DNA of 64,000 bases from Fischerella sp. PCC 9431 (GCF_000447295.1 NZ_KE650771.1:1885004-1949003); one strand, 5' to 3'; counted from the first letter of the stretch, positions 18,543 to 27,975 are shown. Numbers and translations are program-made. Notes: generated by a model from the sequence alone, not told the origin.

Positions 18543-19814
18543 ATGACACATAAAATCTCTTTAAGACAGCCAAGGAATATCATCAACGCGATCGCAGGTT
18601 GTTTAACTTTCTTAGGTGCTGTGACGGCTATACAAAGCGAAAATCCAAATGCAAAAACACTTGCTTGGATTGTAGCTGTCAGTAGTGCTGCGATCGGAAT
18701 AGTGAATGAAGCTAGTTCTCATCTGTATGAAGACAATGCCAATAATCAGATAGAAACTTTTATTAAACCTAAAGAGCAAAAAATTGCAGAGTTGACTAAG
18801 GAAGTAGAGAGCAAACTCGGAGTCGAAAATCGATTAAAGCTAGAGCAGTCAGTGAACAAAAAATTGTTAGATACAGTTGCAAATCTTAAGGCTGAACTAG
18901 AAAATTTTCAAGGAAAGGCAGAGGAAGAAAAGCAATTTGCTGATGCTGTTATAGAGAAATTCTTATTTAATATCAAAGAAATTTTAAATTCTCATATCGA
19001 AGAATATATTGAAAAACTAAAAAAATCCATAGATACCAAAATCCGAAAAATTAAAGATGAAAGAATGATTAAAAGATTAAATAAATTTAAGAATGACCTT
19101 GAAATAAAATCTTTTAATTACAAAAACTTGATAACACAAATTGAGCGTAATGAAAATCTTAGTTTTGTCAATGATGCTATTGAGATTTATAATCAAATTC
19201 ATGCAGATTTAGCATGTTTAAAAGTTAAATTCATCAAAAGTTTGAGTGTTAGCGATCGCTTGCAATTTCAGAATGCTATCAATCAGGAAAAAGCCAAAAA
19301 CGCGTTAGCCAAAATAGCACAAATTCAACAACCAAGTTATACAGATGTCTTAGCAAAACTAGAAGAGTCTGAGCGATTAGCTGCCAAGAATGAGCAATAT
19401 ATCAAAAACGTCATAGCAGAACTAGAAAAAGCTATGGAGCGACTAGCTCAAAAAGAAGAAGAAATCAAAGCTCTCAAACGTCCCCAGTATTGGTCTACAC
19501 CAACTCGTGATGATCAATGGTTAGCAAATATTATTATTGGTTATTTTGAACAAATAGGAATTATCTTAGACCGCGCTCACAATGATTCTGAAAAGTGGCA
19601 AGCAACTCTATATTTTCACATTGATCGAAATAAACGTTTAATTACAGCGAAAGACCTGAATGAGCATTCTGAAAATATAGAACAGCTAGGCTATACACTC
19701 AATAAACCGGAGTTCAGATTCGATAGTGAGTCAGGATTGATGAGTGTTTGGGTACAAATAGCTAGTGATCCTGCTCAGAAAATTCTGCCATTTATTAGGA
19801 TTCCCAGGGATTAG
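18543..19814 (+). CDS. Membrane-anchored coiled-coil protein, function unknown
   Basis: I do not recognise this protein. It begins with two short hydrophobic segments (IINAIAGCLTFLGAVTAI and LAWIVAVSSAAIGIV). A long Lys/Glu-rich helical region follows (about residues 60-325), with heptad-like stretches such as IAELTKEVESKLGVENRL and the segment near ELEKAMERLAQKEEEIKAL. A C-terminal globular part of about 100 residues contains DDQWLANIIIGYFEQIG and ends near FRFDSESGLMSVWVQI. ATG 18528 and ATG 18537 are possible starts, but ATG 18543 has AAGGA at the right spacing (7 nt) and is preferred. It might be a structural or sensor protein of the inner membrane. Confidence 0.7.
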   Translation: MTHKISLRQPRNIINAIAGCLTFLGAVTAIQSENPNAKTLAWIVAVSSAAIGIVNEASSHLYEDNANNQIETFIKPKEQKIAELTKEVESKLGVENRLKLEQSVNKKLLDTVANLKAELENFQGKAEEEKQFADAVIEKFLFNIKEILNSHIEEYIEKLKKSIDTKIRKIKDERMIKRLNKFKNDLEIKSFNYKNLITQIERNENLSFVNDAIEIYNQIHADLACLKVKFIKSLSVSDRLQFQNAINQEKAKNALAKIAQIQQPSYTDVLAKLEESERLAAKNEQYIKNVIAELEKAMERLAQKEEEIKALKRPQYWSTPTRDDQWLANIIIGYFEQIGIILDRAHNDSEKWQATLYFHIDRNKRLITAKDLNEHSENIEQLGYTLNKPEFRFDSESGLMSVWVQIASDPAQKILPFIRIPRD

Positions 19815-19825
19815 TACAAAATTAC

Positions 19826-21445
19826 TCATTTACCAATGTTGTCCTCTGCAATAATTCTTTCGATACACCGTTCGGCAAGTGCAGCGATTGTTAGGGATGG
19901 ATTGACACATCCAGCATAGCCTGGAATCATTGCCCCATCGACAACATATAGACCCTCGTAGCCTTTGATTCTGCCGTAAAAGTCACAAACTCTTCCTAGT
20001 ACAGCACCTCCAAGGGGATGTAATGTTACCTCATCTAATACTTTGCCAGTTTTGGGTTGATACATGCTGTTTGTATTGGCTTGGTTAAGTATTTGGTATG
20101 TTTTCAGGGTAGCTTTACGCAGCTGAACTATCTCCGGGTCGAGTGTTGGCCAGATCAACTGTACGCTATCAGTGAGTGGGTTAAACTGGAACCTTCCCTT
20201 GGGGGAACCAATTCCAAATCCTAACAGGTAAAGATGATCTTGCCGTGTTTCCTTCCAGACTGGAAACGGCTGAAGCGCTATCGGTGCGAGTGGGTTAGCG
20301 TGGTCTTCAACAACAGCGCTTAATGGACCACCTTGGCTAGGGTTAGTAGGTGGTAGACAGACCTGAAGACCAAGAGTATCACCATTATTTCCCCAACAAC
20401 TTCCTACAGCGTCATTAAGCTTTCGTAGCGTTCCTTTCGCTTTTGCTTTAACTAAAAGCTTAGTGGTTCCCATCGAACCAGCCGCCAAAAAAACATGCTT
20501 ACTGGTAAAAATGAGCTTTTGCAGGATATTTGCATCTTCGTCGATTTGCTTACAAACAACTGCGTAGCCAGACTCAGGCATTTCACAGATGTCTGTGACT
20601 ACGTGCAATGGTAGGATTTCAACAAACCCAGTCTGTTCTGCTTGCAGCAGATAGTTGCGATCTACGCTGTTTTTGCAACCGCTATTGTTTCCATACAAAA
20701 ATTCACCAGCGATCGCAGACGGAACGCGCTCTCCAGTTATTTCCTGACGAACCACATCCCAGTCGAGGTTCATGTCTAATAGCTTTCCGGGTAATCCTGC
20801 ATTAGCTGCTGACTCTAGGAAAACACGTGTTAGGCGGTAGTAGTCTGAGGCCAATATATCTGCTGGAATCGGACTGGGCTTGAGGATGGAGCGGACTCTG
20901 GGATAATACACCTGTGCCATCTCATCGTAAGAGATTGCTCCTTGGAAAACTTGATCAAAATTAGCACGTGTTGGTTGGTAGGTAGCTGCGGAGTAGACGA
21001 GAGAACCACCACCTACACCTGCACCTGCTAATACTGCGATGCCTTTTTCCGCTAGAATTTCTACTATTCCAGTATGCGCGTAGATCGGGAAAGGCTCAAT
21101 ATTACCAAATATAGGAACAGAAGAGGAGTTCAGCCACCAAGAACGACTATCTGGAGCACGTAAGGTGGAGAAAGTGTTCTGTTCTTCAGTCAGAATCCAA
21201 CGACGGCCGCGTTCTAGTAGGAGAGTGTGTATTCCAGCCTGTGCTAATCGTAGGGCTGCAACCGCACCACCAAAACCACTTCCAATCACAATCGCATCTA
21301 TAGGCTCACTCCGATTTGCTAAGGAACAAAGGACATCAGCATTAGTAATTGCATAACCTGCTAGAGCAAAAGCCGCAGTCTTAAGAAAACGCCGTCGGGG
21401 AATGCGCTGATAATTCATCGCGTTTCTTGTCACATTTAGGAGCAA
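19826..21445 (-). CDS. GMC oxidoreductase, cholesterol-oxidase-like, Tat-exported
   Basis: This is an FAD-dependent oxidoreductase of 539 aa. A twin-arginine signal is visible (IPRRRFLKTAAFALAGYA), so it is probably folded with its cofactor and exported. The dinucleotide-binding motif IVIGSGFGGAVAALRLAQAG follows, then LLLERGRRW and GAGVGGGSLVYSAATYQP, an active-site loop shared with class I cholesterol oxidases. The C-terminal HPLGGAVLG (His near 475) and CVNPSLTIAALAER (Asn near 513) match the catalytic His and Asn of that group. The real substrate (sterol, hopanoid or other alcohol) is unknown. Either ATG 21445 or ATG 21418 may be the start. It converges on the coiled-coil gene with 11 bp between the stops. 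Confidence 0.88.
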   Translation of the reverse strand: MLLNVTRNAMNYQRIPRRRFLKTAAFALAGYAITNADVLCSLANRSEPIDAIVIGSGFGGAVAALRLAQAGIHTLLLERGRRWILTEEQNTFSTLRAPDSRSWWLNSSSVPIFGNIEPFPIYAHTGIVEILAEKGIAVLAGAGVGGGSLVYSAATYQPTRANFDQVFQGAISYDEMAQVYYPRVRSILKPSPIPADILASDYYRLTRVFLESAANAGLPGKLLDMNLDWDVVRQEITGERVPSAIAGEFLYGNNSGCKNSVDRNYLLQAEQTGFVEILPLHVVTDICEMPESGYAVVCKQIDEDANILQKLIFTSKHVFLAAGSMGTTKLLVKAKAKGTLRKLNDAVGSCWGNNGDTLGLQVCLPPTNPSQGGPLSAVVEDHANPLAPIALQPFPVWKETRQDHLYLLGFGIGSPKGRFQFNPLTDSVQLIWPTLDPEIVQLRKATLKTYQILNQANTNSMYQPKTGKVLDEVTLHPLGGAVLGRVCDFYGRIKGYEGLYVVDGAMIPGYAGCVNPSLTIAALAERCIERIIAEDNIGK

Positions 21446-21643
21446 TCAAGCTCCAGATATAGCACGGAAATCTTTCATGCAGGAATTCATATGCAACCAC
21501 TTCAGTTACAGTACAAAATTGTATTCATTTGTGAGGGTTTAAATAGACTGGCTGTGCTGTGTCAAAATGAAAATGACTAACAATCTTGTGAGCGATCGCT
21601 CCCAAAGCTCCCCTAAAGCTATACATAAGGATTGATCTGAGCT

Positions 21644-22306
21644 ATGGCAGAAGAAACCAATCATAATGAAGCGGGAGAGGTGGCTCCCAGCACCGTTGAC
21701 AAACAAGCTCCCACTGTCGCAGAACAAAACGCTCCCAGCACCAATTCTCCGGAGGCGACAGATATCCCCACTTCCAACGCACCAGATCCAAAAGCGGTAA
21801 ACCCAGAAACCAACCCAAATGCAGCTAAAACTAAAACTGCACCACCCAAGCGGGAAAAACCCGCCGCAGCTCAAGCCGCAGATGGGGAAAAACCCGCCGC
21901 AGCCGCGAAAACAGCAAAGAAAGAAAAACCACCAGCAGTTGAAGATAAGCCATTTTCCGAGTTTATCCAACAATATTATTTGCCTGCTTTAGAAAAAGCT
22001 GTAACCCAAGAAGGGGTGAAAAACTTACAAATTTCTTTTGTAAAACAGCAAATTCCGATCAAAGGACTGGAACAACTGGGTGACTGTTGGCAAGTAGTTG
22101 GTAACTTTTCTGATGGTGTGCGCCACTTCAACTTATATTTTCCTGATGAAGATATTCAAGGGAAAAAAGCTTTTTCCTGCAATGAAGGGAAACAGCCCAG
22201 TACTCTAGAATCATTCTTAATTGATGAGCGCAAAATCACACTAGATTTGCTGGTGTATGGTTTGATGCAGCGTTTGAATGGTCAAAAGTGGCTAGGGAGA
22301 AATTAA
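21644..22306 (+). CDS. DUF2996-type cyanobacterial protein
   Basis: This 220-aa protein has an extended, low-complexity N-terminus of about 105 residues rich in Ala, Pro, Lys and Glu (repeats of the KPAAA type). The conserved C-terminal domain begins [20 protein letters not shown] and contains [11 protein letters not shown] and [21 protein letters not shown] recall this pattern as the cyanobacterium-specific DUF2996 family, of unknown biochemical role. The last bases overlap the TM2-protein gene tail to tail: both stop codons use the same TTAA (22303-22306). Its promoter lies in the 198-bp gap upstream, shared with the GMC gene. Confidence 0.8.
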   Translation: MAEETNHNEAGEVAPSTVDKQAPTVAEQNAPSTNSPEATDIPTSNAPDPKAVNPETNPNAAKTKTAPPKREKPAAAQAADGEKPAAAAKTAKKEKPPAVEDKPFSEFIQQYYLPALEKAVTQEGVKNLQISFVKQQIPIKGLEQLGDCWQVVGNFSDGVRHFNLYFPDEDIQGKKAFSCNEGKQPSTLESFLIDERKITLDLLVYGLMQRLNGQKWLGRN

Positions 22307-22809
22307 CCTAGTTCATAAAAATGGTAGGTAACAGCTCCAGTCATGGGGTCGTTATCTATCCTTACATAACCTGATTTGAGTAAATCTTTTAAAGCTGTTT
22401 CCACTTCTGCAAAGCTGGCTCCAGTTGCTTTTACACCTTGGGTTACGGTGATCATCCCACCCCGGCTTTCAGCTGTTTCGATGAGTTTGAGGATCAGTTG
22501 ATTGCCAGTAGGACGGTATACCTCGGCAGCCACTACTGCTTGTTCCAAAGGTACACCAAAGGGCGACACACCCGCTTTTAATCTGAGTCTTAGTTCATGT
22601 TCATCTACCATGTTGGGGATGAAAAACAAATCTATAAACTGACCGATGCCAAAAAAACCATAGGTTACTAACCATAACAAGCCTGTACCAATTCTGCCAT
22701 TATATAAACGATGTAGTCCTCCCAATCCGAAAAACCAAGCTGCACTCAAGATGTAGGAGACAATAAGACGTTCTTGGTGGTCTTTGTCGTTATGATTTTC
22801 TGCATTCAT
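22303..22809 (-). CDS. TM2-domain membrane protein with C-terminal winged-helix-like part
   Basis: This 168-aa protein has a TM2 domain at residues 14-70: [20 protein letters not shown] (first helix and the G-x-H-R-x-Y signature), [20 protein letters not shown], then the D-x-F linker (IDLFFIP). The C-terminal half (about 95-168) has a repeated helix pattern ending [19 protein letters not shown], like a small winged-helix domain. TM2 proteins are of uncertain function. The arrangement of two membrane helices plus a winged helix suggests a membrane-attached regulator, which is inference. No strong ribosome binding site precedes ATG 22809. Confidence 0.8.
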   Translation of the reverse strand: MNAENHNDKDHQERLIVSYILSAAWFFGLGGLHRLYNGRIGTGLLWLVTYGFFGIGQFIDLFFIPNMVDEHELRLRLKAGVSPFGVPLEQAVVAAEVYRPTGNQLILKLIETAESRGGMITVTQGVKATGASFAEVETALKDLLKSGYVRIDNDPMTGAVTYHFYELG

Positions 22810-23416
22810 TTTTTTTAATCCCTTGGACTCTTCGCTCTTGCTTTTTAGACAGTTTTCTTATGATTTTTTGTTTCTTACGGAAATAGACTTTGATATGAGA
22901 TTTTGTCGTGGCGACAAACTTATGTAGACACAAAAATTTCTCTACCGATTAAAATATGGCTTAATCCGCTCGTATCTGGGTGATTTCTGGGTAGTTAGCA
23001 GTTCTAAACATAATCATTGTGACTATGTTTTGACTGATGGTGACCCACTTAATCCTAAGATAACTAAATTGTCAAAAAATTACATAATTTATAGTGAAAA
23101 AAAATACATAATATTAAATTTTATTTCATATTTTCGACGCTAGCCCATCAACCGATTTTGGATTTTAGATTTTAGACTTCGTCGTGAGCGCTCAGTCGAA
23201 CGATTTTGGATTGACACCACAGATAAATCTGGGGACTTGAGAATTTTAGATTATTAGAAACCGACGACTTCGCAAGAGTCATCGGGTATCTTAATCTCTG
23301 GCGAATGATTTAGGAATACTATAATTTTGCAAATTTTAAGATTAATTTTTTAATTATCTGGGAATACTTGTGATAAATGTAATAATAAAATGCCTTAAAA
23401 CTAGGTAAAATTATTT
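22810..23416. other. Long intergenic region with dispersed repeat
   Basis: These 607 bp between divergent genes contain repeat family A copy 3 and a second repeated motif, CTTCGTCGTGAGCGCTCAG, built around the palindrome TGAGCGCTCA. No gene is supported. Confidence 0.5.
23152..23255 (+). repeat. Dispersed repeat family A, copy 3
   Basis: ATTTTGGATTTTAGATTTTAG is interrupted by an insertion (CGTCGTGAGCGCTCAGTCG). The repeat then resumes with GATTTTGGATTGACACC, followed by the hairpin CCACAGAT-AA-ATCTGGGG. The nested insertion suggests that one repeat landed inside another. Confidence 0.6.
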
Positions 23417-23938
23417 ATGCCAACGAAAAAATCTATATATGTTATTCTGGCTTTTCTGGGAGTATTCTCGATCTCTGCGTCAGCAAAAGCTGGATTGAAT
23501 TATAAATCTTCTGTATTGGAAGGACAAGTAGAAAAAGCACTTAACACAAAAGTATTAGCACAAGCAAACACAAAAGCAATAAGTTGTGATAAACAAGACA
23601 AAAGCGATACAACTTTGCTTTTTAATACCAATAATGGCAAAACAGTGAGAGTTTTTCGCACAAAAAACACTTCACCACAACAATTATTGATGAACATATA
23701 CGATAGCAAAAATCGTAAAGAATTAGCTGCCTGCACTCCTGCGGCACGCTTAACCCAACCGAATCAAATTACTTACAATACAAAAGTGCAAAATACGGTG
23801 TACTATGCCACTGTCTTAATTAATAAGCAATCCAAAATAGAAGGAAGTATAGTAGCAACCGATCAAAACGGAACAAGAAGATTGTGGACAGAACCAGCTT
23901 CTGGTGAAGTGACATTAAAGCTGAGAATTTCTGATTGA
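23417..23938 (+). CDS. Secreted hypothetical protein
   Basis: This 173-aa protein starts with a Sec signal peptide: a basic start (MPTKKS), a hydrophobic core (IYVILAFLGVFSISA) and a likely cleavage after ASAKA, near residue 25. The mature part is beta-rich, with alternating segments such as TLLFNTNNGKTVRVFRTKN, TVYYATVLINKQ and SGEVTLKLRI, and two Cys (in ISCDK and LAACTP) that could form a disulfide. I do not recognise the family. It is probably periplasmic or extracellular. The gene has no close operon partner; the U32 gene begins 77 bp downstream on the same strand and could be co-transcribed. Confidence 0.7.
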   Translation: MPTKKSIYVILAFLGVFSISASAKAGLNYKSSVLEGQVEKALNTKVLAQANTKAISCDKQDKSDTTLLFNTNNGKTVRVFRTKNTSPQQLLMNIYDSKNRKELAACTPAARLTQPNQITYNTKVQNTVYYATVLINKQSKIEGSIVATDQNGTRRLWTEPASGEVTLKLRISD

Positions 23939-24015
23939 TCAATCATTGCTTGATGGTACAAGCCCCCAGGCAACGATAAAATCACTAAGGTATCCCCTAT
24001 CCTGCCTTAGTAAAG

Positions 24016-26754
24016 ATGAAAGCCGATCGCCTACAAATTTCCGAAAACACATTACCCAAATTCCAACTTCCCGAACTCCTCGCCCCTGCTGGTAATTGGG
24101 AATGTGCAAAAGCTGCTGTGGAAAACGGTGCAGATGCAATTTATTTCGGTTTAGATCGGTTCAATGCACGAATGCGAGCAGAAAACTTTACTGAGGCTGA
24201 CTTACCAGAATTAATGGAGTTCCTCCACAGTCGTGGTGTCAAAGGTTATGTCACCCTAAATACGCTGATTTTTCCTCAAGAACTCAGAGAAGCACAACAA
24301 TATATTCGCTCGATTATTGCGGCTGGTGTAGATGCAGTCATCGTCCAAGATATCGGTATTTGTCGTCTGATTCGTCACATTTCGCCTGATTTTCCGATTC
24401 ATGCTTCCACCCAAATGAGCATCACAAGTACTGCTGGTGTGGAATTTGCGGAATCATTAGAGTGTAATTTAGTTGTGCTTGCCCGTGAATGTTCTCTCCA
24501 CGAAATTAATAAAATTCAAAGCCAGTTAGCATATAGAAGCACTTCGCTACCTTTGGAAGTCTTTGTTCATGGAGCTTTATGTGTAGCTTATTCCGGACAA
24601 TGTTTGACTAGTGAAGCATTAGGGGGACGTTCTGCTAACCGGGGTGAATGCGCCCAAGCTTGTCGAATGCCTTACGAATTGATTGTAGATGGGGAAGTTA
24701 TGAATTTGGGAGATCGAAAATATCTCCTTAGTCCCCAGGATTTGGCAGGTTTAGAAGTTTTGCCTGATTTAGTAAAGTCGGGTGTAGCTTGTCTCAAGAT
24801 TGAAGGACGGTTGAAGTCTCCAGAGTATGTTGCTAATGTCACTCGTGTTTATCGGCAAGCGTTAGATCGGGTCGTAGTGGAGTCGGAAGAGGAAGAGGAG
24901 ACAAGGGGACAAAGACGCGGGGAAAACGGACACGGGGACGGAGGAACGCGGGGACACGGGGATGAAATTAAAAATTTCTCCGAGTCTTCCACTCTCCACT
25001 TCACCGCGTCTGCGGAGGAACGCTACAATTTGGAGATGGCTTTTTCGCGGGGAATTTATACCGGGTGGTTCCGTGGAATTAACAATCAGGAATTAGTTCA
25101 TGCCCGTTTTGGGAAAAAGCGGGGGGTTTATTTGGGGGAAGTCATCCGTGTTAATAATGAAAAGGTGAGCCTCAAGTTAGAAGCACCCGTGAAACCAGGA
25201 GATGGTGTTGTGTTTGACTGCGGTCATCCAGAAGCAAAGGAGGAAGGCGGACGCATCTATGCAGTAGAACAAAAAGGAAAAGAAACCCTCTTAACCTTTG
25301 GGCGACGGGATTGGAATTGGCGGCGAGTGCATGTCGGTGATAAGGTTTGGAAAACTAGTGATCCGGAGCTTGATAAGCAATTACGACAGAGTTTTGCAGG
25401 GGATGTACCGCAGTTTCAGCGCCCGATTAATATGGAAGTACATGGAGAATTGGGGCAAAATTTAGTTGCGATCGCTCATGATGAACTTGGTCATGTTGCT
25501 CAGGTAGAATCTACAACACCACTAGTAGCAGCGCACACTAAGCCCCTAACTACAGAACGTTTACAAGAACAATTTGGTCGTCTCGGTAATACTCCTTTTT
25601 GTTTAGGTGACTTGACAAATAACCTCACTGGTGAATTGATGCTACCCGTAAGTGAGTTAAATCGAATGCGACGGGAAATAGTCACCCAATTAGAGAAACT
25701 GCGAAGAAAACCCAAGCTTTGGCACATCAATCCCAGTGCTTCCCTTTGCGATTTACTTCCTGTTTCTAGTCTTCCCCGCTTTTCTGCTTCCTCAACTCCT
25801 AGCTTAATTGTCTTAGTACGTAATCTCCAGCAACTACAAGCAGCACTTGCAGTAGATGTTGGTACTATTTACTGTGAATTTGAAGATCCCCGCAAGTATC
25901 GTGAGGCGGTGGAGATGGTACGCAAAGGAAGGGAGAGAGGACAAGGGGGACAAGGAGGACACAGGGACACAGGGACACGGGGACACGAGGACATGGAGAA
26001 TACTTTTAATACATTCCCCGCGTCTTCCCCTCCCCGTGTCTTTGCGTCTTCCCCTCCTCCTACCATCTGGGTTGCACCACCCCGAATTACTAAGACTGGA
26101 GAAAATTGGATTTTGCAGCAAGTACGTTCCTGTGAGGCGGATGGGTATTTGGTGCGGAATTATGACCACCTCGAATTCTTTAGGCGCGATCGCTGTATCG
26201 GAGATTTTTCTCTCAACGTTGCTAATTCTCTGACGGCAGATTTATTTAAAAACCACTTTAATTTAGAACGTCTGACTGCTTCCTACGACTTAAATATCAA
26301 TCAACTGGAAGATTTACTTAAAAGTAGTCCTCCTGATTGGTTTGAGGTGACGATTCATCAACATATGCCGATGTTTCACATGGAACACTGTGTATTTTGT
26401 GCCTTTTTATCTACCGGGACAGATTTTCGTAATTGCGGGCGACCGTGTGAAAAACATGAAGTGAAACTGCGGGATCGCATTGGTACAGAACACATCCTTC
26501 ATGCTGATGCTGGTTGTCGGAATACGGTATTTAACGGGACAGCCCAAACAGGCGCAGAGTATGTACAGCGTTTAATAGAGTTGGGTTTATGTAATTTCCG
26601 AATTGAATTTGTGAATGAGACTCCTGAGTATGTGACTCAAACGATACAACATTATCAACAATTACTGAAGGGTGAAATCACAGGTTCCCAACTTTGGCGC
26701 GAGTTGAAGGTGCAAAATCAGCTAGGTGTAACCCGTGGTTCTGTTATTCATTAA
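24016..26754 (+). CDS. U32-family protein (RlhA/YdcP-like) with low-complexity insertions
   Basis: This is a U32 'peptidase' family protein of 912 aa. E. coli members (RlhA, TrhP) are needed for tRNA or 23S rRNA cytidine/uridine hydroxylation, and this one resembles RlhA in layout. The N-terminal TIM-barrel part begins ELLAPAGNWECAKAAVENGA, followed by FVHGALCVAYSGQCLTSEA and GECAQACRMPY, which hold several of the conserved Cys. The C-terminal part adds a Cys-rich motif (HMEHCVFCAFLSTGTDFRNC). Two in-frame insertions of tandem repeat DNA are visible near residues 292-320 and 638-686; they encode Gly, Arg, Asp and Pro-rich stretches, and both fall between conserved blocks. The true activity in cyanobacteria is not established. 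Confidence 0.85.
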   Translation: MKADRLQISENTLPKFQLPELLAPAGNWECAKAAVENGADAIYFGLDRFNARMRAENFTEADLPELMEFLHSRGVKGYVTLNTLIFPQELREAQQYIRSIIAAGVDAVIVQDIGICRLIRHISPDFPIHASTQMSITSTAGVEFAESLECNLVVLARECSLHEINKIQSQLAYRSTSLPLEVFVHGALCVAYSGQCLTSEALGGRSANRGECAQACRMPYELIVDGEVMNLGDRKYLLSPQDLAGLEVLPDLVKSGVACLKIEGRLKSPEYVANVTRVYRQALDRVVVESEEEEETRGQRRGENGHGDGGTRGHGDEIKNFSESSTLHFTASAEERYNLEMAFSRGIYTGWFRGINNQELVHARFGKKRGVYLGEVIRVNNEKVSLKLEAPVKPGDGVVFDCGHPEAKEEGGRIYAVEQKGKETLLTFGRRDWNWRRVHVGDKVWKTSDPELDKQLRQSFAGDVPQFQRPINMEVHGELGQNLVAIAHDELGHVAQVESTTPLVAAHTKPLTTERLQEQFGRLGNTPFCLGDLTNNLTGELMLPVSELNRMRREIVTQLEKLRRKPKLWHINPSASLCDLLPVSSLPRFSASSTPSLIVLVRNLQQLQAALAVDVGTIYCEFEDPRKYREAVEMVRKGRERGQGGQGGHRDTGTRGHEDMENTFNTFPASSPPRVFASSPPPTIWVAPPRITKTGENWILQQVRSCEADGYLVRNYDHLEFFRRDRCIGDFSLNVANSLTADLFKNHFNLERLTASYDLNINQLEDLLKSSPPDWFEVTIHQHMPMFHMEHCVFCAFLSTGTDFRNCGRPCEKHEVKLRDRIGTEHILHADAGCRNTVFNGTAQTGAEYVQRLIELGLCNFRIEFVNETPEYVTQTIQHYQQLLKGEITGSQLWRELKVQNQLGVTRGSVIH
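24886..24968 (+). repeat. Tandem G-rich repeat inside the U32 gene, array 1
   Basis: Units such as GGGGACA, GGACACG and GGGGACG recur. The array has the same composition as the intergenic STRR arrays but is read in frame. It translates to an EEEE-TRGQRRG-GDGGTRGHGD stretch absent from the neighbouring conserved blocks. Confidence 0.75.
25930..26000 (+). repeat. Tandem G-rich repeat inside the U32 gene, array 2
   Basis: GGGACACAGGGACACGGGGACAC-type units recur and are followed at 26020-26060 by their pyrimidine-rich counterpart (CCCCTCCCCGTG and CTTCCCC), so the insert has an inverted look. It is read in frame as a GQGGQGGHRDTGTRGH stretch. Confidence 0.75.
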
Positions 26755-27016
26755 AGGGTGTAGGGGTGTAGGAGAGTTTTAATTATAGGAGTTTGAGATG
26801 TTTATTATACAGTTTGCTCAAGACAAACATGCAACACTAATGTATTACAAAAAACAAATCTTTCTGAAATTTACTGGGTTAAACTCCTTAAGTTAATAAT
26901 TAAAGCAACCTTCTAAAGACAGATTTTTTTCTTTGGATTTAACAATCAATAACGAATTTAGCTATTAAGTTATGTTATTGTTATTTAAAAAATCAAAGAA
27001 AAGATCATTCTAAGGT

Positions 27017-27952
27017 ATGATGCCAAACTCGTTTAAGCCAACTCTCAACATTGAAGCAGAGTTTTTTTTCCAGCAAGGACTCCGACGCAATAAGGCTCAA
27101 GAATTTGAAGTCGCGATCGCCGTTCTCGACAACGCACTCAAATGTAAGCCAGATTATCCAGAAGCTTGGTTCCAAAAGGGTTTTGCGTTGGGTTCGTTGG
27201 GTCGTCACGAAGATGCGATCGCTTGTTTTGATGAAATGCTGAAGTTACGCACCAATGATTGTTGGGTTTGGCATAATCGAGCTATTGCTTTAGGAAAGCT
27301 AGAACGACACCAAGAAGCACTCAACAGCTTTGATCGTGCAATTGAGTTTAACCCCAATACTCCCACTGTTTGGCACAATCGCGGTTTGACTTTGTGCGAC
27401 TTACAGGAGTACCAACAAGCAATTGTCAGTTTTAACCAATGTTTGAAGTTACAACCAGACGCCTATTGGGCTTGGAATAACAAAGGTAATGCTCAAAGAG
27501 AATTGAGACGCTATGAAGAAGCTCTCAATAGTTATGATCGCGCCATTGAATTTAACGTTGATAACGTGATGGCTTGGTTTAACAGAGGCGTAACTTTGAA
27601 TGAATGGAAGAATTATCAAAAAGCCATCAAGAGTTTTGAGCGTGCGTTGTCTATTCAACCTAATTACTACAAAGCTTGGTTAAACAAAGGTATAGCTTGG
27701 GAAAATCTCAAAAATTATGATGATGCGATCGCGAGCTACGATCAAGCTGCACAATTGCAACCGAAAGACCCTGTGATTTGGTACAACAAAGCTCGTTGTT
27801 ATGCTCAAAAGGATAATATTCCAGTCGCAATTGTCAAATTGGAGCAAGCAATTAACCTCTGTCCAGAATACTTAGAAATCATCCAAACTCACGCAGATTT
27901 TGACAATATTCGTTCTGATGAACGCTTTCAAGCTTTGTTCCAAAGTCCCTAG
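27017..27952 (+). CDS. TPR-repeat protein
   Basis: This 311-aa protein consists almost entirely of tetratricopeptide repeats, about eight units of 34 residues. Each has the W-x-N/K-G-x-A-L-x-x-L-x-R-x-E-x-A-L/I-x-x-[FY]-D-x-A-L/I pattern (for example AWFNRGVTLNEWKNYQKAI). Such proteins are protein-protein interaction scaffolds; no catalytic or membrane segment is seen. The short C-terminus reads FDNIRSDERFQALFQSP, a tail often seen in cyanobacterial TPR proteins. ATG 27017 and ATG 27020 are adjacent. It is transcribed alone and ends at a strong hairpin shared with the convergent PotD-like gene. Confidence 0.88.
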   Translation: MMPNSFKPTLNIEAEFFFQQGLRRNKAQEFEVAIAVLDNALKCKPDYPEAWFQKGFALGSLGRHEDAIACFDEMLKLRTNDCWVWHNRAIALGKLERHQEALNSFDRAIEFNPNTPTVWHNRGLTLCDLQEYQQAIVSFNQCLKLQPDAYWAWNNKGNAQRELRRYEEALNSYDRAIEFNVDNVMAWFNRGVTLNEWKNYQKAIKSFERALSIQPNYYKAWLNKGIAWENLKNYDDAIASYDQAAQLQPKDPVIWYNKARCYAQKDNIPVAIVKLEQAINLCPEYLEIIQTHADFDNIRSDERFQALFQSP

Positions 27953-27975
27953 TCAGCGATGATAAGTTCAAATTC

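Noticed and set aside
21539-21973. Minus-strand frame of 144 codons rich in Cys, Trp and Phe
   Set aside because: Antisense to the Ala/Pro/Lys-rich part of the DUF2996-type gene; the odd composition mirrors that strand.
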